A DNA stretch of 64,000 nucleotides from Grifola frondosa (lineage: Eukaryota > Basidiomycota > Agaricomycetes > Polyporales > Grifolaceae): NCBI GenBank assembly GCA_001683735.1, contig LUGG01000023.1, forward strand, positions 1-64,000, in the 5' to 3' direction. A program made the translations under genes and the position numbers. The notes under the pieces are model-generated. The model did not search any database. It was not told the DNA's origin and saw nothing but the letters and a program-made list of their open reading frames with translations. Below, one piece after another: positions 22,311 to 34,942 of the stretch. The first letter of the stretch is position 1. Every line of letters begins with the position of its first letter.

Positions 22311-25300
22311 AGCCTATAAGAACTACGTGAAGTAATGGCTTCTCACCATAGATCGAACTAGCCCTCTGAAGAGAAGGACGAGGTATGGAGAGGTTGGCCT
22401 AGGGCCGTCTCATAACCCTGGAAACCGGGCAGTGCACCGAAACTGCGCCAGTCGCCCTATGAGGAGGGACGATCACGAATTTACATGTAGAGACCGCACA
22501 CAATGCCGAGCAGCTAGGGCGGTCGAGCCTATAGCGGGTGCAAGGAGATACTTCGTCATGCCGTAAGAGATAAGAATCGTATCACATCATTGGGGCGGAC
22601 AACATACCCGTAAGGGGAGAAAGAAGCAAAGCAGTTGAACGACACAATATACCTACTCGTTTGAATACTTGTGTCAGGGGAAGCTAAAATAGCAATAGTA
22701 CCTGAATCTGTGATTGACAACCTGCTTTTCAAAAGTAACAGTCGTTCGGAGTAATATTTGCACCATAAAAATCACCTACATAATTGCCCTCCGTGAAAAC
22801 CTCTTGTAAGAGCGCAGGATGCAAACCTGGACCACGTTCACAGTAGCAACTCGTTCGGATGAGACGTCTGTTTGACGCACCTTGGTACGCGTCCAATATT
22901 TCGACATGAACGTGGTGCAGATCAGGAGTATATGCAGAAGATAGTACAGGTTTAACGTCTCCCCCCTACAGGCCTTGAAGCTTAGCTTGGACGTTGAACG
23001 TTTGTCTACGCGATCGTGGCGGTCATTGACAACGCGACATGTCACGGTGTGACACCTCCTGCCATCCAAAGTTGTAGCGCTCAAGACTTGTGTGAAATTA
23101 ACAGAGTACCGAATGCACATGTCATCGCGAGGCAGTCAATTAATAATTCTGGCTCCATGCATAACCTTGGCCACTAGGGGATTCTTGAAACCCCCGATAT
23201 CTCTGGATTATCTAGTGTGCGTATCGGAATCATCATGTTGTCACGGTTGAAGTAGTTGATGAGCCTTGGCCAGTGGATGAGCCAGCGGTTTACGTACTAG
23301 CTTTGGCGAGCCATCGTCGTGTTCTATCTCCACGTTATCGATAATTTCCGGGAACGGACACGCATGCCACCACCTTGGATCCAATTTGCTGTTTTCTCGT
23401 GCTTGTTCAAGAAGTGGATTCATTAAGTCCGACATGGCCACAATTTTTGAATACTGACCACATCACTTCACACAAGGCCCACAGCTTGCGCTGCTCCCTT
23501 ATTCAATTTCACCCATTCCTCTAGCCCACGTACACGAATACGAACCAGGCTGGAACACCTGTTGAAGCGACCTTCGAATCTCGATTGACGCCATACATGA
23601 AAAAAGTCGGCTTCCATGTAGCGTAGGCTTGGCGTAAATGATGGTCCGCTGCAGGTACGTAAGGAGTGCCCCATTTTTCTTCGAGTAGAATGGGTGTTTG
23701 AGAATTGCCCCGGATTCTATCTTACCTGGGTCCTGCATATTTGCCGATAGTAAGTTTATCTCATTCCGATTACCTCGGTAGACTAATTTGCATCTGACAT
23801 TCCGGACTATGCCGCATTGCAATGCATAGGAGCTCGTCGTTTGCGCTGAATGAGGACCCTCGGCGTGCGAAGCTACGATAGGATATCCCTATTTGAAATC
23901 AGCTTATGTGGTACGAGGATGTAAATGTTCACTTGAGGACTTGTTATGATTTTTTGGCACATCTAGCTCGCCCGTTCGATCAACCGCATTATATTCTTAG
24001 TCTCTGCGTCCATCCATTCCATCCAACTCTCCCATGTCGGTGTCAACGAGAGGGGAACAACTATGAAATTTCTATAGAAATTCTCAGTCCCTCAAGCCAC
24101 AGTGAAAGACGTCAAACCACATCTCCGTTTTCTCACGGCGGACAGATGCGAATCCACTCACGAAAAAATGATATCCGCACTCGGCCTGGTCAAGTCAATG
24201 CCGAATGACGTGCTCAGTAAGCATTGATTAATGCACAAGAAGTGCTGTATTCAACCGTTTCAATTTCCTTTCACAGCATCGATGACTCGAGAAGGGAATG
24301 TGCAAGGTCAACGATCAAATGGATGTTCAATTCATAAACTTGGACAGATGAGCCGGACATCATGATACGGCAACAGTGTTCCGCAGTCGGCCCAGGTGGC
24401 ATAGATGGCGGCGTGAGCACCGACACGTCTTGGAAGTGCAACAACCACATCAGTGCTCGGAGTTGTGCTGAGGAAAGGCCATCAGCATGTGGCAGCGGGC
24501 CGAGATAAGTTTAGAGTTCCTTCGCCGGTCCCGAAATTGAATACAAATGCTGCCGTTCATTGGTTGAAACCACAGCGGATGTAAGGCGAGGGAAATGCCC
24601 TGCAGGTTTAAGTTCATTATGTGAACTTTCGCAGCATCGAATGTCACCGACAAGTCATTCTGCCCGCCTATGATACATCGCCAGGGTCCAAATACCTAAA
24701 AAAGCAACTGCGATTCCGACGCTCGCGTGAAGTCATAGTTCGCCCAAATCTTGCCACAATAAAGTAGCAAAATTATTCCTCACATTGTCGTCCAAAGCGG
24801 GAAAATTAGGATCGCAGCCTTGTTACCAATGACTCCTCTGAGGTAAGATTGATGATGAATGGGTGAAGGATTATAGCTGTTGATTGACAGGACAATGCAG
24901 ATGGTGAAATGACAGATAGGTTTTGCGTCTTGAAGCCTCATGACAGATGGTGGTGATGAAACCGCCGTATGGTGAATTGATCCATTCCAGGCTGACTATC
25001 TTGAGGTCAGGGGATCATCTGAAAGTAGGCTGTTCCTGAAAAGGAACCAATGTTTCCTAGGAAGGAAAATACTGTGTTCGAGTCAGCCTCAGCCAGTTGC
25101 CCAGTATATCTCCGTGTACATTGCTCATGCTATCGTTATCATCTATGGTCGGTCGGTTTCAATGAGGCGCTGTCGCTGCCAACAACATGAGGCAGCAGCG
25201 TGTAAAACGTCTAGACCATCCGAACTTTGTCATCGTACAGGAGAGCGTTCACCGAGATATACACCTCTGCTTGCAGGAGGAAAATATAATGCACATAATA

Positions 25301-28061
25301 ATAGTACCCTCGTCCTGAATCATGATTGGATACCTATCTTCGCTAGCTAGCATGATACTGGTAAATTTCTATGATCAGAGGGTTTGGTCGCAAGCAATAA
25401 ACATAAGTTTGCAACGGACATATCGTCATGGAAACAACACACAATGAAGACAACTGCACGACTAAACCAAACCGTATTCTAGTAAACAGTGGTAAGACAT
25501 GCTTAAAGATAGAAGTTCCGCGTTTGTGAGCGAACCGGACCTCCGATCGCGTTTCAATCTCAGTCACCTAAAACCGGCGCAAACACAATAACGACGAACC
25601 GCGATGTGATACCTGGACCTGAAAGATGTGGCTTCTAATTCCGCGATGAGATGAACTAGCAATCAAATGAAAAACGCGGTGTACCTAGTATATCACTAAT
25701 ATTCTGACCAGAAGTCAGAGGCCGAGGACTCACCGTTGTCAACCTATGGGTTCGATCTTTTTGTCTAGCCTCAACTTCAGTTTGACATCGGCATGTGCCA
25801 TATCTATCATGTCTGATAGCAAGTACCTTAGCGGCAGAGATGATGGGTGGCGCGGCTGATTTAGCTAAGAGATCACCAGCACCTGGAAAGGAATGAACAC
25901 AATCGCAGGTGATTCTACTGGAGAAGAAGAAGAAGATGCCGAGGGGCTCTCACCGCCGTCAGTAATTCTCCCCCATTAAGAGCATTCCGTTCTGACTCAA
26001 TCTCTGGAGCACATCTTGGGTGACTCCAGGCCTGGAACGCCTTGTTCCTTACTTATTAGAACACCTTAATATAACCTGAACCATGAGGTAAAAGACCCGA
26101 AAGCAAAACGCGAGAAATTGTGTGCCAAAAGTAGGTGGGAAGACGCACCAGTTACGAAAGAGGGTCCCGAGCACTGCGGTGTCTGAGCTTCAATTAGAGA
26201 AGCGCCATGTCGGGCGGGAAACATCTCCTTTGTGCGGTCGGCGAAGTTCGAGAACGTGAACGCGCTAAATTGTGTTAAGTTTGATGCACACACCTTAGGA
26301 GCTCCGCCTCCGATGCGCCTTGGTGTAATACTCAACCTTGCGCGCACTCGGCCTGTGAGGGATCGTCGCGGAGATTCGTGCACGAACTCACCACACCACA
26401 TACATCGTCCGTTCTCATCGTGCCAAGAGGATGATTGTGGGTCCGCGCGACATAAATCGACATGCACATGCATGCCGACGCTCTACTGCCGAGAACGCAC
26501 GCGCCGCAACGCGTCAGACGGAGCGGTAAAAACGGGGGAAACGTCCTGGCACATGGGCAGTCAGCGCTCCAGGTACGGCGGGAGATCGCTCACAAGATCA
26601 CGGAAGCTGCCCCTGCCCTTCTCCGCCGCATGTGGTCGCGTGTGAGCACTTCCGCAGAATGGAGGCGACGCGGTCGACGCTGAACTTGCGGACCAAAACT
26701 ACGAGAGCGCGCGGATTTCGTCCAGCACGGCAGCGGCATCCTGTCATTTCAAAATACTCATTTGGAGACAAAGCTGTCCCGCGATGGACATGCTCGCACG
26801 GCTGAATGCATTGCGCTTGAGAAAAAGGCGAAGGAAAGGCCGAACATGTACCGGTGGGCTTCCCCGGAAATCTGGTAACTCCAAGATGACTCACGCGAAT
26901 GGGGTGCTGGGCCACACCTACCCTCGAAGTTCAAAGTTCATCGATGCCGTGTGGTCCGACTGCCCAAACCTTATGGAACCCAGCACCCTGGGCGTCGACA
27001 CTTCAGAGAAGAAACATGTGCTACGACGTTCGGGGACTGCGACTAGCGGCGCGCACTGAATCTCATTACTGGAAATAGCGAGCTAGAAGCAGCCATTATC
27101 TGATTCACGTGAGGCTAGACAAATTTGGCCTCCAGGCGTGAGCAAGCAGAGCGATGATCACTCAGGAATTTACACGAGACTCACGGCTACGATGGCTCCC
27201 GCGGAGTAAAAAGCCTCGAGGACACTGCGTGTACTGGTCAAAGACGTGCGTGCAACATTGCCGACCCCCGTCCACGCCAGTGTCCAGCAGCTTACTTTCC
27301 GTAAAGACAGCACGGCCGGGGAAGGTGCCTGGGATCGGCAGCAAAAGGCATGACTTCTAATCATCTGATGTCCACACTGCGCAGATAAGATATACCCAAG
27401 AGGGCGTATCGGTCCCAACACTTTCACATAGAAAGCCGGAACACTGAGCATGAGAATCGGGTGCGATTCGTTGACGCTCGAGAGTTCGCAGCAAGACGCT
27501 AGAAGCGCCTGACGTCAAACGGCACTGACATTCATCGATGTGACAAGGTACGTAAATCATACAGAAAGTTCGTACTGCGGACGGGAAATGGTAAGCAGAT
27601 AAGTCAAAGCGCTACATGAAGCGGACGAAACAAACGCACCAAGTGCACACAACTTCGATTCTGGAGTCACTATGAGTACAGTCAACAGACACGTAAACCG
27701 ATTGATAGCGAAAGGAAAGCATAAGTGCATATAGGGCATACTGAAAAGAACTGCAAGAAGAGGAATAAGCGCGACAAATAATACGAGATGGGGTAGCCCC
27801 ACCGATGAAACATAGCCGCCATAACTGGAGGACGAGATAATCTAGTTGGACAATCGATAACCGTGTTTCAAGAAGCGAATGTCACGAGGGGAGCATAGGT
27901 AGTGGCGAATAATTGACGAAAAGGCATAGAGGACAGGAGTGAAAATGGAGATTGTGGAGGAACAGACGAGTCTTCAAAATCGAGAAGCGAAAAACCGAGC
28001 GCTCGACAGGACACTGGGCGTTTATGAAGTCCGGCGAGCGGAACGCTGTAAGACATTGTCA
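22311..28061. other. Long gene-poor interval
   Basis: About 5.7 kb with only short, uncorroborated frames on both strands. A 66-codon minus frame (23241-23441; contains LDPRWWHACPFPEIIDNVE) and a hydrophobic minus frame (27557-27802) look slightly protein-like but could not be extended by splicing. I recognise no transposon motif or RNA gene. Decayed sequence or fast-evolving small genes are both possible. Confidence 0.4.
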
Positions 28062-29981
28062 TCAGAACTTACTGGGAACCTCCAGCGATACCGCTAGAGT
28101 GTCCGAGAATTGGTAGTTGTCGTGGAGATACTGCTCTTGCCGGCCGTATAGGTAATGCTGCAGGCCGCTGAAGGGGTCGTCCCAGTGACCGGGCAAGTGG
28201 TCTGAGCTGACCACGCCAAGACCGTATTCGCTGTCCCAATGCCCGTACGCAGCAGTGGCAGCGGCATCAAACGCATCCTTCATAACTCGGTCCGTGCCGT
28301 ACACATACGGTGGGACGGAAGAACAAGCGGGCATTTCCGCTTTCGAGAACGCGTCCCCGGCCCAGCCCATGAGCGAGGAGTACGATGATTGGAGCGGGGC
28401 GCCGACACTTTCATCCAAGGCTGTGAACACGGGAAGGTCGTTCGGGCTTCCCAGGTCATAGTTGCCGGTGGGCGTGAAAGGTGCAGAAAGAGGAGACTGT
28501 ACAGGACTCAGCGTGCCCTCCGCGTCGTGCTCGAATGCAGGCAGAAGTGGGCTCGAGCAATCCATGTCGAGATGGCTCAATGCACAGACCTGCATCGATA
28601 AGACATGTAAGGCGCAACGTAAGATGTCAAGCAGCGCAAAGACCTAGAAGTACAATGTCCGTTACTTACATCATCTTGCCGGATGCTTCCGTCACCGAAA
28701 TGAGGGAAATCGACTGGCTCGACCAAGCCTGGAAGCAGAGGAGACACACAACTCATGTCTGCGTCATTCAGCGCACGACCAACACGTGGCTCCCCCTCGT
28801 GTTCGAACGGGGGATTCAGGGAAGCCATGTAGCGATGATGCGTCGCAGAGGCGGGAGCAGGTGTAGCACTGAATGATCCGCGGCGGAGAGTATGGAAGGG
28901 ACTGGCCTTGGAAATATCCCCAACGGGGCAGCGCGTGTGGGAGGCGGGAGCGGACGAGGATCGCTTGAACATGGTGGTCAGCGGTACCTTGAATCTGGCA
29001 TCCGTGGCTGCGTCGGGGGTCAGAGAACGCGCATCCGCAATGCTCACAGCTTCAGCAGGAATGCCTTCCTGAGGGGATATTACACCCTTTGCGACCTGCA
29101 CATCGCATGCCACGCCCTGCTGCACGCCGGCTTCAACATCCCATCCCTTCGCACCCACTGCTCTAAGCCTTTCTTCCTTGACCTTCGATCCCACAGCAGT
29201 GTTGCAATCATATTCTTCGATCGCAGCAGCCAAATCCACGCCCTTCTTCCCTGCAACCAATAAATCCGCGATCTTAGCGCACCTCTTTTCTCGACTTCTC
29301 TCTTCTTTCTCAGCCTCCCCTCTACCCTTCTTATTGCTCCGCCTCTTTGGCCCATCCTTCACCTTGGCGAGTGCGTTCGAGCCAGGTCGGAAACGCCAAT
29401 CGGGATACTTCTTGCGGTGCTCTGCCTGTGCCACGATGGCCTTCGCTCCCAAGTTTTCCTCTCTTCCTTGGGAAGAGCCTTCCAACATTTTCCTGCATGT
29501 ATGCGCATTAGATCCACAAAAAAAGTATGGGAGATAATTACGCACCGATTATTTTCGAAAGAGCGCTGTGATTGCCCTCGATCTTGCCCGGGATGTGCTG
29601 GGCGCGAATGAAGGAAGACCGGAAGAGAATAAACGCGTTCGGCGGACGAGGGATGTACGATGCGTCACGCTTTTTAGAATGAGAAGAGCGCGTAGCACCG
29701 AGGACGGGAGAGCCGGGAGGAGAGTAGATTGAAAATGCAGCATTGTCAACTGGGTACTCGACGTTCGGGCTGTTGTAGCCGCAGACGATGGGCGTCATGT
29801 CGGTCACAAAGGTGAAAGTCATCGGGGGTAGTGGGTTGTCTACGAGAGGGGGCATGCCGTCTGGGCAACATTATCGTTATTGTGTTGGTACAAAGCGCAC
29901 ATCCACCCAAAAAGGCAAGGCATACTCACCGTCGTCGTCCAGATCGTTGAGGAGCGCGTCGGGGTCACACATCGCGGACAT
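28062..29981 (-). CDS. HMG-box transcription factor, with apparent 1-base frameshift in the box
   Basis: Starts at the ATG 29981 (MSAMCDPDALLNDLDDD). After a short intron, exon 2 carries the first half of an HMG box (YIPRPPNAFILFRSSFIRAQ and GKIEGNHSALSKIIG, 29538-29660). Exon 3 continues GKCWKALPKEERKTWE, then needs one extra base near 29445 to read the conserved AKAIVAQAEHRKKYPDWRFR that follows in the other frame. A basic stretch (PKRRSNKKGRG), a long Ala/Glu-rich middle and a Ser/Pro/Asp-rich C-terminus follow, split by an intron near 28600-28670 and ending at 28062. The HMG box is a DNA-binding module of fungal mating and developmental regulators. The missing base makes this either a fresh pseudogene or an assembly error, because the flanking coding sequence is well kept. 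Confidence 0.75.
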
Positions 29982-32962
29982 GGTTCGCTTAGATCAAGAG
30001 GATGAGCGAAACGGAGGTGGAGGAGCGAAGTTAAGAAACGAAAGAGGATCAAGGATCTGAACAAGGGATCAGTCGGACCTAGAGCGTTGAACCTTGGTTG
30101 AACCCAAATATTCTCTGTCTTTATTCTCTTCTAGGCAACTCTGTATATCAGCACCTTCTGTGGCCGGCAGCGATTCCCACCCGCAGTTCCTCACGCAATC
30201 CACTCCCTCGGATGTCTCGGCCTGTGCACAGAACAGCCTCCAAGAACTCGAGATCCGTAATAGACTACCATGGTCACTAGTCGCACTAGTCGAGTCAGTT
30301 CGTCCCAAATGACGACCGGGAACAGCCACGAAGCACGAGAAGCACACGAAGCAAGCACTTGACTGGTGCGACCTTTGCGTCAGAATTTTCATATGTCGAA
30401 CGCGCCATACGCTCTCATTCAAGAATCACAACTGTGGTTGCTGGTTCCCTGGGTCATATCTGCTCCATCGACCGCTGCACAAGTCTCGGAAATGATCACA
30501 GCCGCATACACGAGGAGCCATTCCGTTTTCGCGTCAATGAACAGACTATCGGAGTATCGATACGTACTTTGCAGTCGTATGACCATGTTCCCCTTCACCC
30601 AGCGCGCACAGAGCATTAAAACAGGTATTCGCTGTCGACACGGTTGATTTCCTGTCATAGCTAAGGCCTGCTGCCAAGCCTCGAGGCCAAAGAATTACGC
30701 GGATAGCAGTGAGCGTCGATAATAAATCGGGACGTCGGGAACAATGTTGACGAAAGTCTCACAGTCGACATGCGCAGCCCCGGACACCGTCCGGTATGTC
30801 GCCCGACTATGGCTGCCGGCGACGGCCGCTCCAGGTATCCATCACCTGCCATACCACAGTGGACATTCTTGTCTTGAACCATGCATGAACTGTGTATGAT
30901 ACATGTTCTTTCATACGTTTGCCGTTGACAAGTATCCACCGTCGTCAACAGAATGCTGCGCACCTGAGATCATCGGTACACCGGGGCCTGGCGCGACATC
31001 TACTGGGCTGCCGCCTGCGTTTCCCTGCATGTCTTCCTGTGAAGTCAAATCAATTCCGGCTAAAAGAATTTACCGTTAGCCTGCTCCCTCTCCGGTCAGA
31101 AATTCCAGGGAAATTCTCTAGAGGTCGACACCTCTCCGTGAGGCAGTACATGTCTCTCCCTAAGTATGTCTTTCTTTTGCTCCGGGAATCCTGATTGCGC
31201 TAAAATGAGTCTCGGTCCGCCCTTCCAAATAAGACAAGCTTCGGACGACTATTTACAGCCATTATGGCGTCTTTATCCTTTTTGGATTCATTCATCTCCA
31301 AGGCAGTTCCTCATACCGTCATCGGACTTGCTCGGATATACGAATTCTGCCGAAGTATGTGCAATTACTCATCAACGACACGGTTCCCAAGTAAGGTGAC
31401 CGCACAACCGCAGATTGACCCGAGAATACAGGACATATGTCTGATCTGTGTTATACGCTGACGTCGCGGAGCTTGGGATGGAAGACAGCCAACGGGGCTT
31501 GCATCATACTTGTCGGGCCGTCACGGTCCACCTCCTCTCAACGCTGAGCTCACTCGGGACCGCACATGATCTGATATTTTCGGTATCTGACAAGTCGAAC
31601 TTGATGGTGTCGTTATGCGGGCGTCCTCGTTCTACTACCAATCCACATGGCGCTCCTGGCTCGATCCTATCATTCTGGAGATTGCGAACAAGCGGAGCGA
31701 TGATGCTCCTGTGTGGCTTGTTCCTAGATCTACTGTGCATTTGTGTGTCTCGCCAACAATACGCATGTGGTCAAACCAACCCACATCTTGCGCGTCGTAC
31801 CTCCGAGTCCTCCGCGGCTGCTGCCATCACAACGCAGCTTATTCGCCGAACCGTTTCATGTCCCAGGGCGCCCGGCGACTATCTCGAGACCAAACGTTTC
31901 GGAGACAAGACTCTGAATCTCAGTCCCTCCTATTCACTTCTTGAATGCCGGCCCAGGTCTCGGAGATCGCATCTCGCTCCTCCACAGCGCCCTCCCAAGT
32001 CGCATACTTACAGGCCAGCAGTAGCCGCTGAAATCCCTCGTGATCGTCGACAGCCCCGCACACAATTCCGACGTCCGTGGCGCGTAGTTCCCTGCTCCCA
32101 GAACGTCGGGGGCGTTGGTCTTTTCCGCCTTACGGCCGCACGGCCCGCGCTCCCACAGGTCATGTGCTTTGCCCGTCGCCCATACGGGCGTCTGTTGAAA
32201 TTTCATGGTTCGAGGATTTGACGTGCTCTTCCCCGAACAGTAGATTCTCTGCAATGTAGGACGCCACATTATTGAACGTGCTGGTTCTCACATCCGGTGG
32301 TCTGGGTCGCTCGGAACGGCATGCTGAAAACGATGCGGGATGGGCGTGTTTCTGTACGCGTTAGATGACAGCCACAGTCGGCGGAGGTCACTCTCTCGAT
32401 GCTTCTGATGCTAATGCGGGTTTTCACAAAATGCTGGAGATCCGAAAACGCCACGTCGCATTTCCTGAAAGTGGTCGTGGAGCTGTCAGTCATGTTCAGT
32501 TCTTATTGCAAGGCTTGTTATCAGGTGTCCCCGACGTTTCTGGAATTGCTGCTGTGATTCCTGTGGCACTTCTGATACTCGGCATCGCCTGGCCTCTGTG
32601 AAGGGCGTCCCGAGGCAGCGCTGGTTGCTCGTCAGGTGAATATTTGCTGCCCCTACAGTTTGTATCCCTGCAGCTGTACACCCATTGGATGCTTCATTAT
32701 CAGCGTATTTTTTCTGATGATTTGTAATATAGATTACAAATGTCGTGAACATACCTGACAGCCTCGAACGGTGATTCGGAGACCTCGAGCGAATTATCAA
32801 GCTCCCGGTTTGTTTATCACAAAACCATTGTTTATTCCACAGGACAAATGAGGAAAATGCACGATAACAGTGTAGCGATAGCAGTGAGTAGTGAGTGATA
32901 TGACTAGCCCCCACCTTCGGAGATGGGTTAATCGACGTTATAGTAAACGTGTATCTATAGTC
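29982..32962. other. Intergenic stretch
   Basis: About 3 kb between two minus-strand genes. The first few hundred bases (29982-30300) should hold the HMG-gene promoter. A long plus frame at 31448-32221 (257 codons) is Arg/Pro/Ser-rich with no recognisable motif, and the antisense frame at 31934-32269 is equally open, so I do not call a gene. Confidence 0.4.
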
Positions 32963-34244
32963 TCATGACGAACCCAGGAACATAATGAATCCATGTCCGT
33001 CGGGTGCAGGCTCTATTCCCCGAAAGAAGGTCGTATTAATCAAGTAGTCGATTCGACGTAGCCCATCACTGTCACCCAGGATCTTTCCGTTCAGCATATG
33101 GCGCACGCGACGATAATATGCCTCATAGATGTGCACACGCCGCACGGGATCGAGCGCGCAGACCTCCTCGATAGTCATGAACTCCTCGAAGTTCGCGATA
33201 ATCGCGTTGACCACGTCCTTGACCATCACCGGCAGGGACGGATGGTGGGGCACGACGACGAGCGGCCACGGGAAATGCCGGTGCGTGTCGTCCGCGAGCG
33301 CGCTGATGCGCATCTCTGTGACGCCGGGGTAGGTGGCGGGTTGCATGCCGTTCGAGGAATCCGGGCCGAACATCATCGAGCTGCCCTGTGGGTCGTACGT
33401 GTCTGCGGACTCGGCGGGGTGGCTACCGAGCGTGATCATGATGTCGCTCTCGCGCAGGTCGCAGATCATGGGCGGGGGCCCCGCGTGGCGGTGCTTGAGG
33501 AAGGGGTTGAGCTGGAGCTCGGATGGGCGGTACTTGGGGCGCGGCGACGGCGGGGGTGTCGGCCACAGCGGTGGGCGCGGGGGCAGCGCAGGGTGCTCGC
33601 TGCGCGGGACCCAGCGTCTCGCGTCGTCGTAAAATTGCATGTCGCGCATCATCGCCTCGACCTGTCTCTGCGTGAGCTCCCTATGCACTTTGGGCGGTGC
33701 TGGAGATGACATCGATCAGCGTGTGTGGGGAGATCGGGGGATCGCGGGCGGGTACGCACTAGCGTTGCTGACCGTGATGGTGCGGCAGTCGCTTTTGAAC
33801 GTCGGGCGCGCCCACCGCCCGTACGCCCGCCATTCCTCCGGCTTGACGACGTGCTTTTCGCGCGGCAGCGTTGACCAGTGGTACGCTTCTTCAACCTCGG
33901 AGTCATCCTCCTCTTCCCTTTCTAAACCATCCGATTACGTCAAATGATCGTCAGTTTCACGCACGCGATATCGAGTCAATGCATGGACGCACTGAAGCGC
34001 AGCTTCTTGGGGAATTTGAGAACAGCGATTTGGACGATCTGTGCCCTGATGGCTCAGATTCGCCGTGTCGCCTCCGCCTACCGCCTTTTGCCCTCTGTAT
34101 CGCCGATGGGACGACAGGCGGCGGTCCCGACAGCGGTGGAATCGGGAATAGCTCTAATCTGGGAGAATACCACGGCTCATCTATGTTCACATAACGCTCC
34201 GTGTAATTCGCCCTGTTTCGCTGGTTTCGTCGTAGGTACGCCAT
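32963..34244 (-). CDS. DUF6699-like protein
   Basis: Minus-strand gene of at least three exons. A possible first exon begins at 34244 (MAYLRRNQRNRANYTERY). A middle exon reads EEAYHWSTLPREKHVVKP and FKSDCRTITVSNA. After an intron at 33700-33759, the last exon (to the stop 32963-32965) reads PPKVHRELTQRQVEAMMRDM, then a proline-rich linker, NPFLKHRHAGPPPMICDLRE, HFPWPLVVVPHHPSLPVMVK, DVVNAIIANFEEFMTIEEVC and a conserved end RRIDYLINTTFFRGIEPAPD. The pattern of a short aliphatic strand, PWPL..V.P and a helix-rich end fits the DUF6699 family, common in Agaricomycetes and of unknown function. The join between the first and middle exons (near 33890-33990) is uncertain. The locus is GC-rich, so antisense frames are also long. 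Confidence 0.7.
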
Positions 34245-34942
34245 CTCCGTAGTGTGATGAGCATGTAAAGAGTGGGGGGATTGGAGGAAGACCGCAGAAC
34301 CGGATACTAGGGCAGCACCCTGTACTTGAGGCTGGGGCGTGCAGCTAGTTTTGTTTGTGTGGGTCCCCTGTAAATCTGCTGGAAAATGCCGGTCTCACCT
34401 ATAAGGCAACAGACTCCGCGAAGCTACTGGCGGTTGTTCCGTATATGGCCCACATGGACAGCCTAGCCGGGCCTTGTGGCGACTGCAGACAAACGTCGTC
34501 TACTCTCTAACATTACTAGAATAAAATCTGGAGTACTGACCATCGAGGATAGCTAGAAAGGACTTTGAATTGCTGAGCTTGAGCGTGAACGCCTGAGGCC
34601 TGGGAAGTACTAAATTGCCACCGACGCGATAACATCACGTGACCGCATCACGTCGCGTCGCGTCCGCAGATTCCAGCGAGTAGAATATGCATGGGTAAGC
34701 TTCACACACCCAGGTGAAGGGAATAAATAAATCCCATCTGAGATTTCACATGGGAAGCCGCATAGCCGATGCTTTAGGTGACCTGCGGTACCGATATCAC
34801 TTCAAATTGATATCTACAAGGGAAGAGCGGTGTACTTAAACTGGGAAGCGGGCATATGCCAGAAAAATGGACACTAAAACATAGACAAAGCAGTAAGTTA
34901 TCGCAGACATGTTTTTCATTGTAGGTTCGTACCTGGTGATGA
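34245..34942. other. Intergenic, no gene seen
   Basis: About 700 bases between two minus-strand genes. The right half contains repeated CATCACGTCGCGTCGCGTC-like sequence (34635-34670), a GTCGCGTC echo also seen near 56910-56930. No gene is seen. Confidence 0.4.

Noticed and set aside
31448..32221. 257-codon plus-strand frame
   Set aside because: No motif, biased Arg/Ser/Pro composition, and the antisense and other plus frames are equally open; no splicing or start context supports it.
33098..33709. 203-codon plus-strand frame
   Set aside because: It is antisense to the DUF6699-like gene, where high GC content keeps the opposite strand open.
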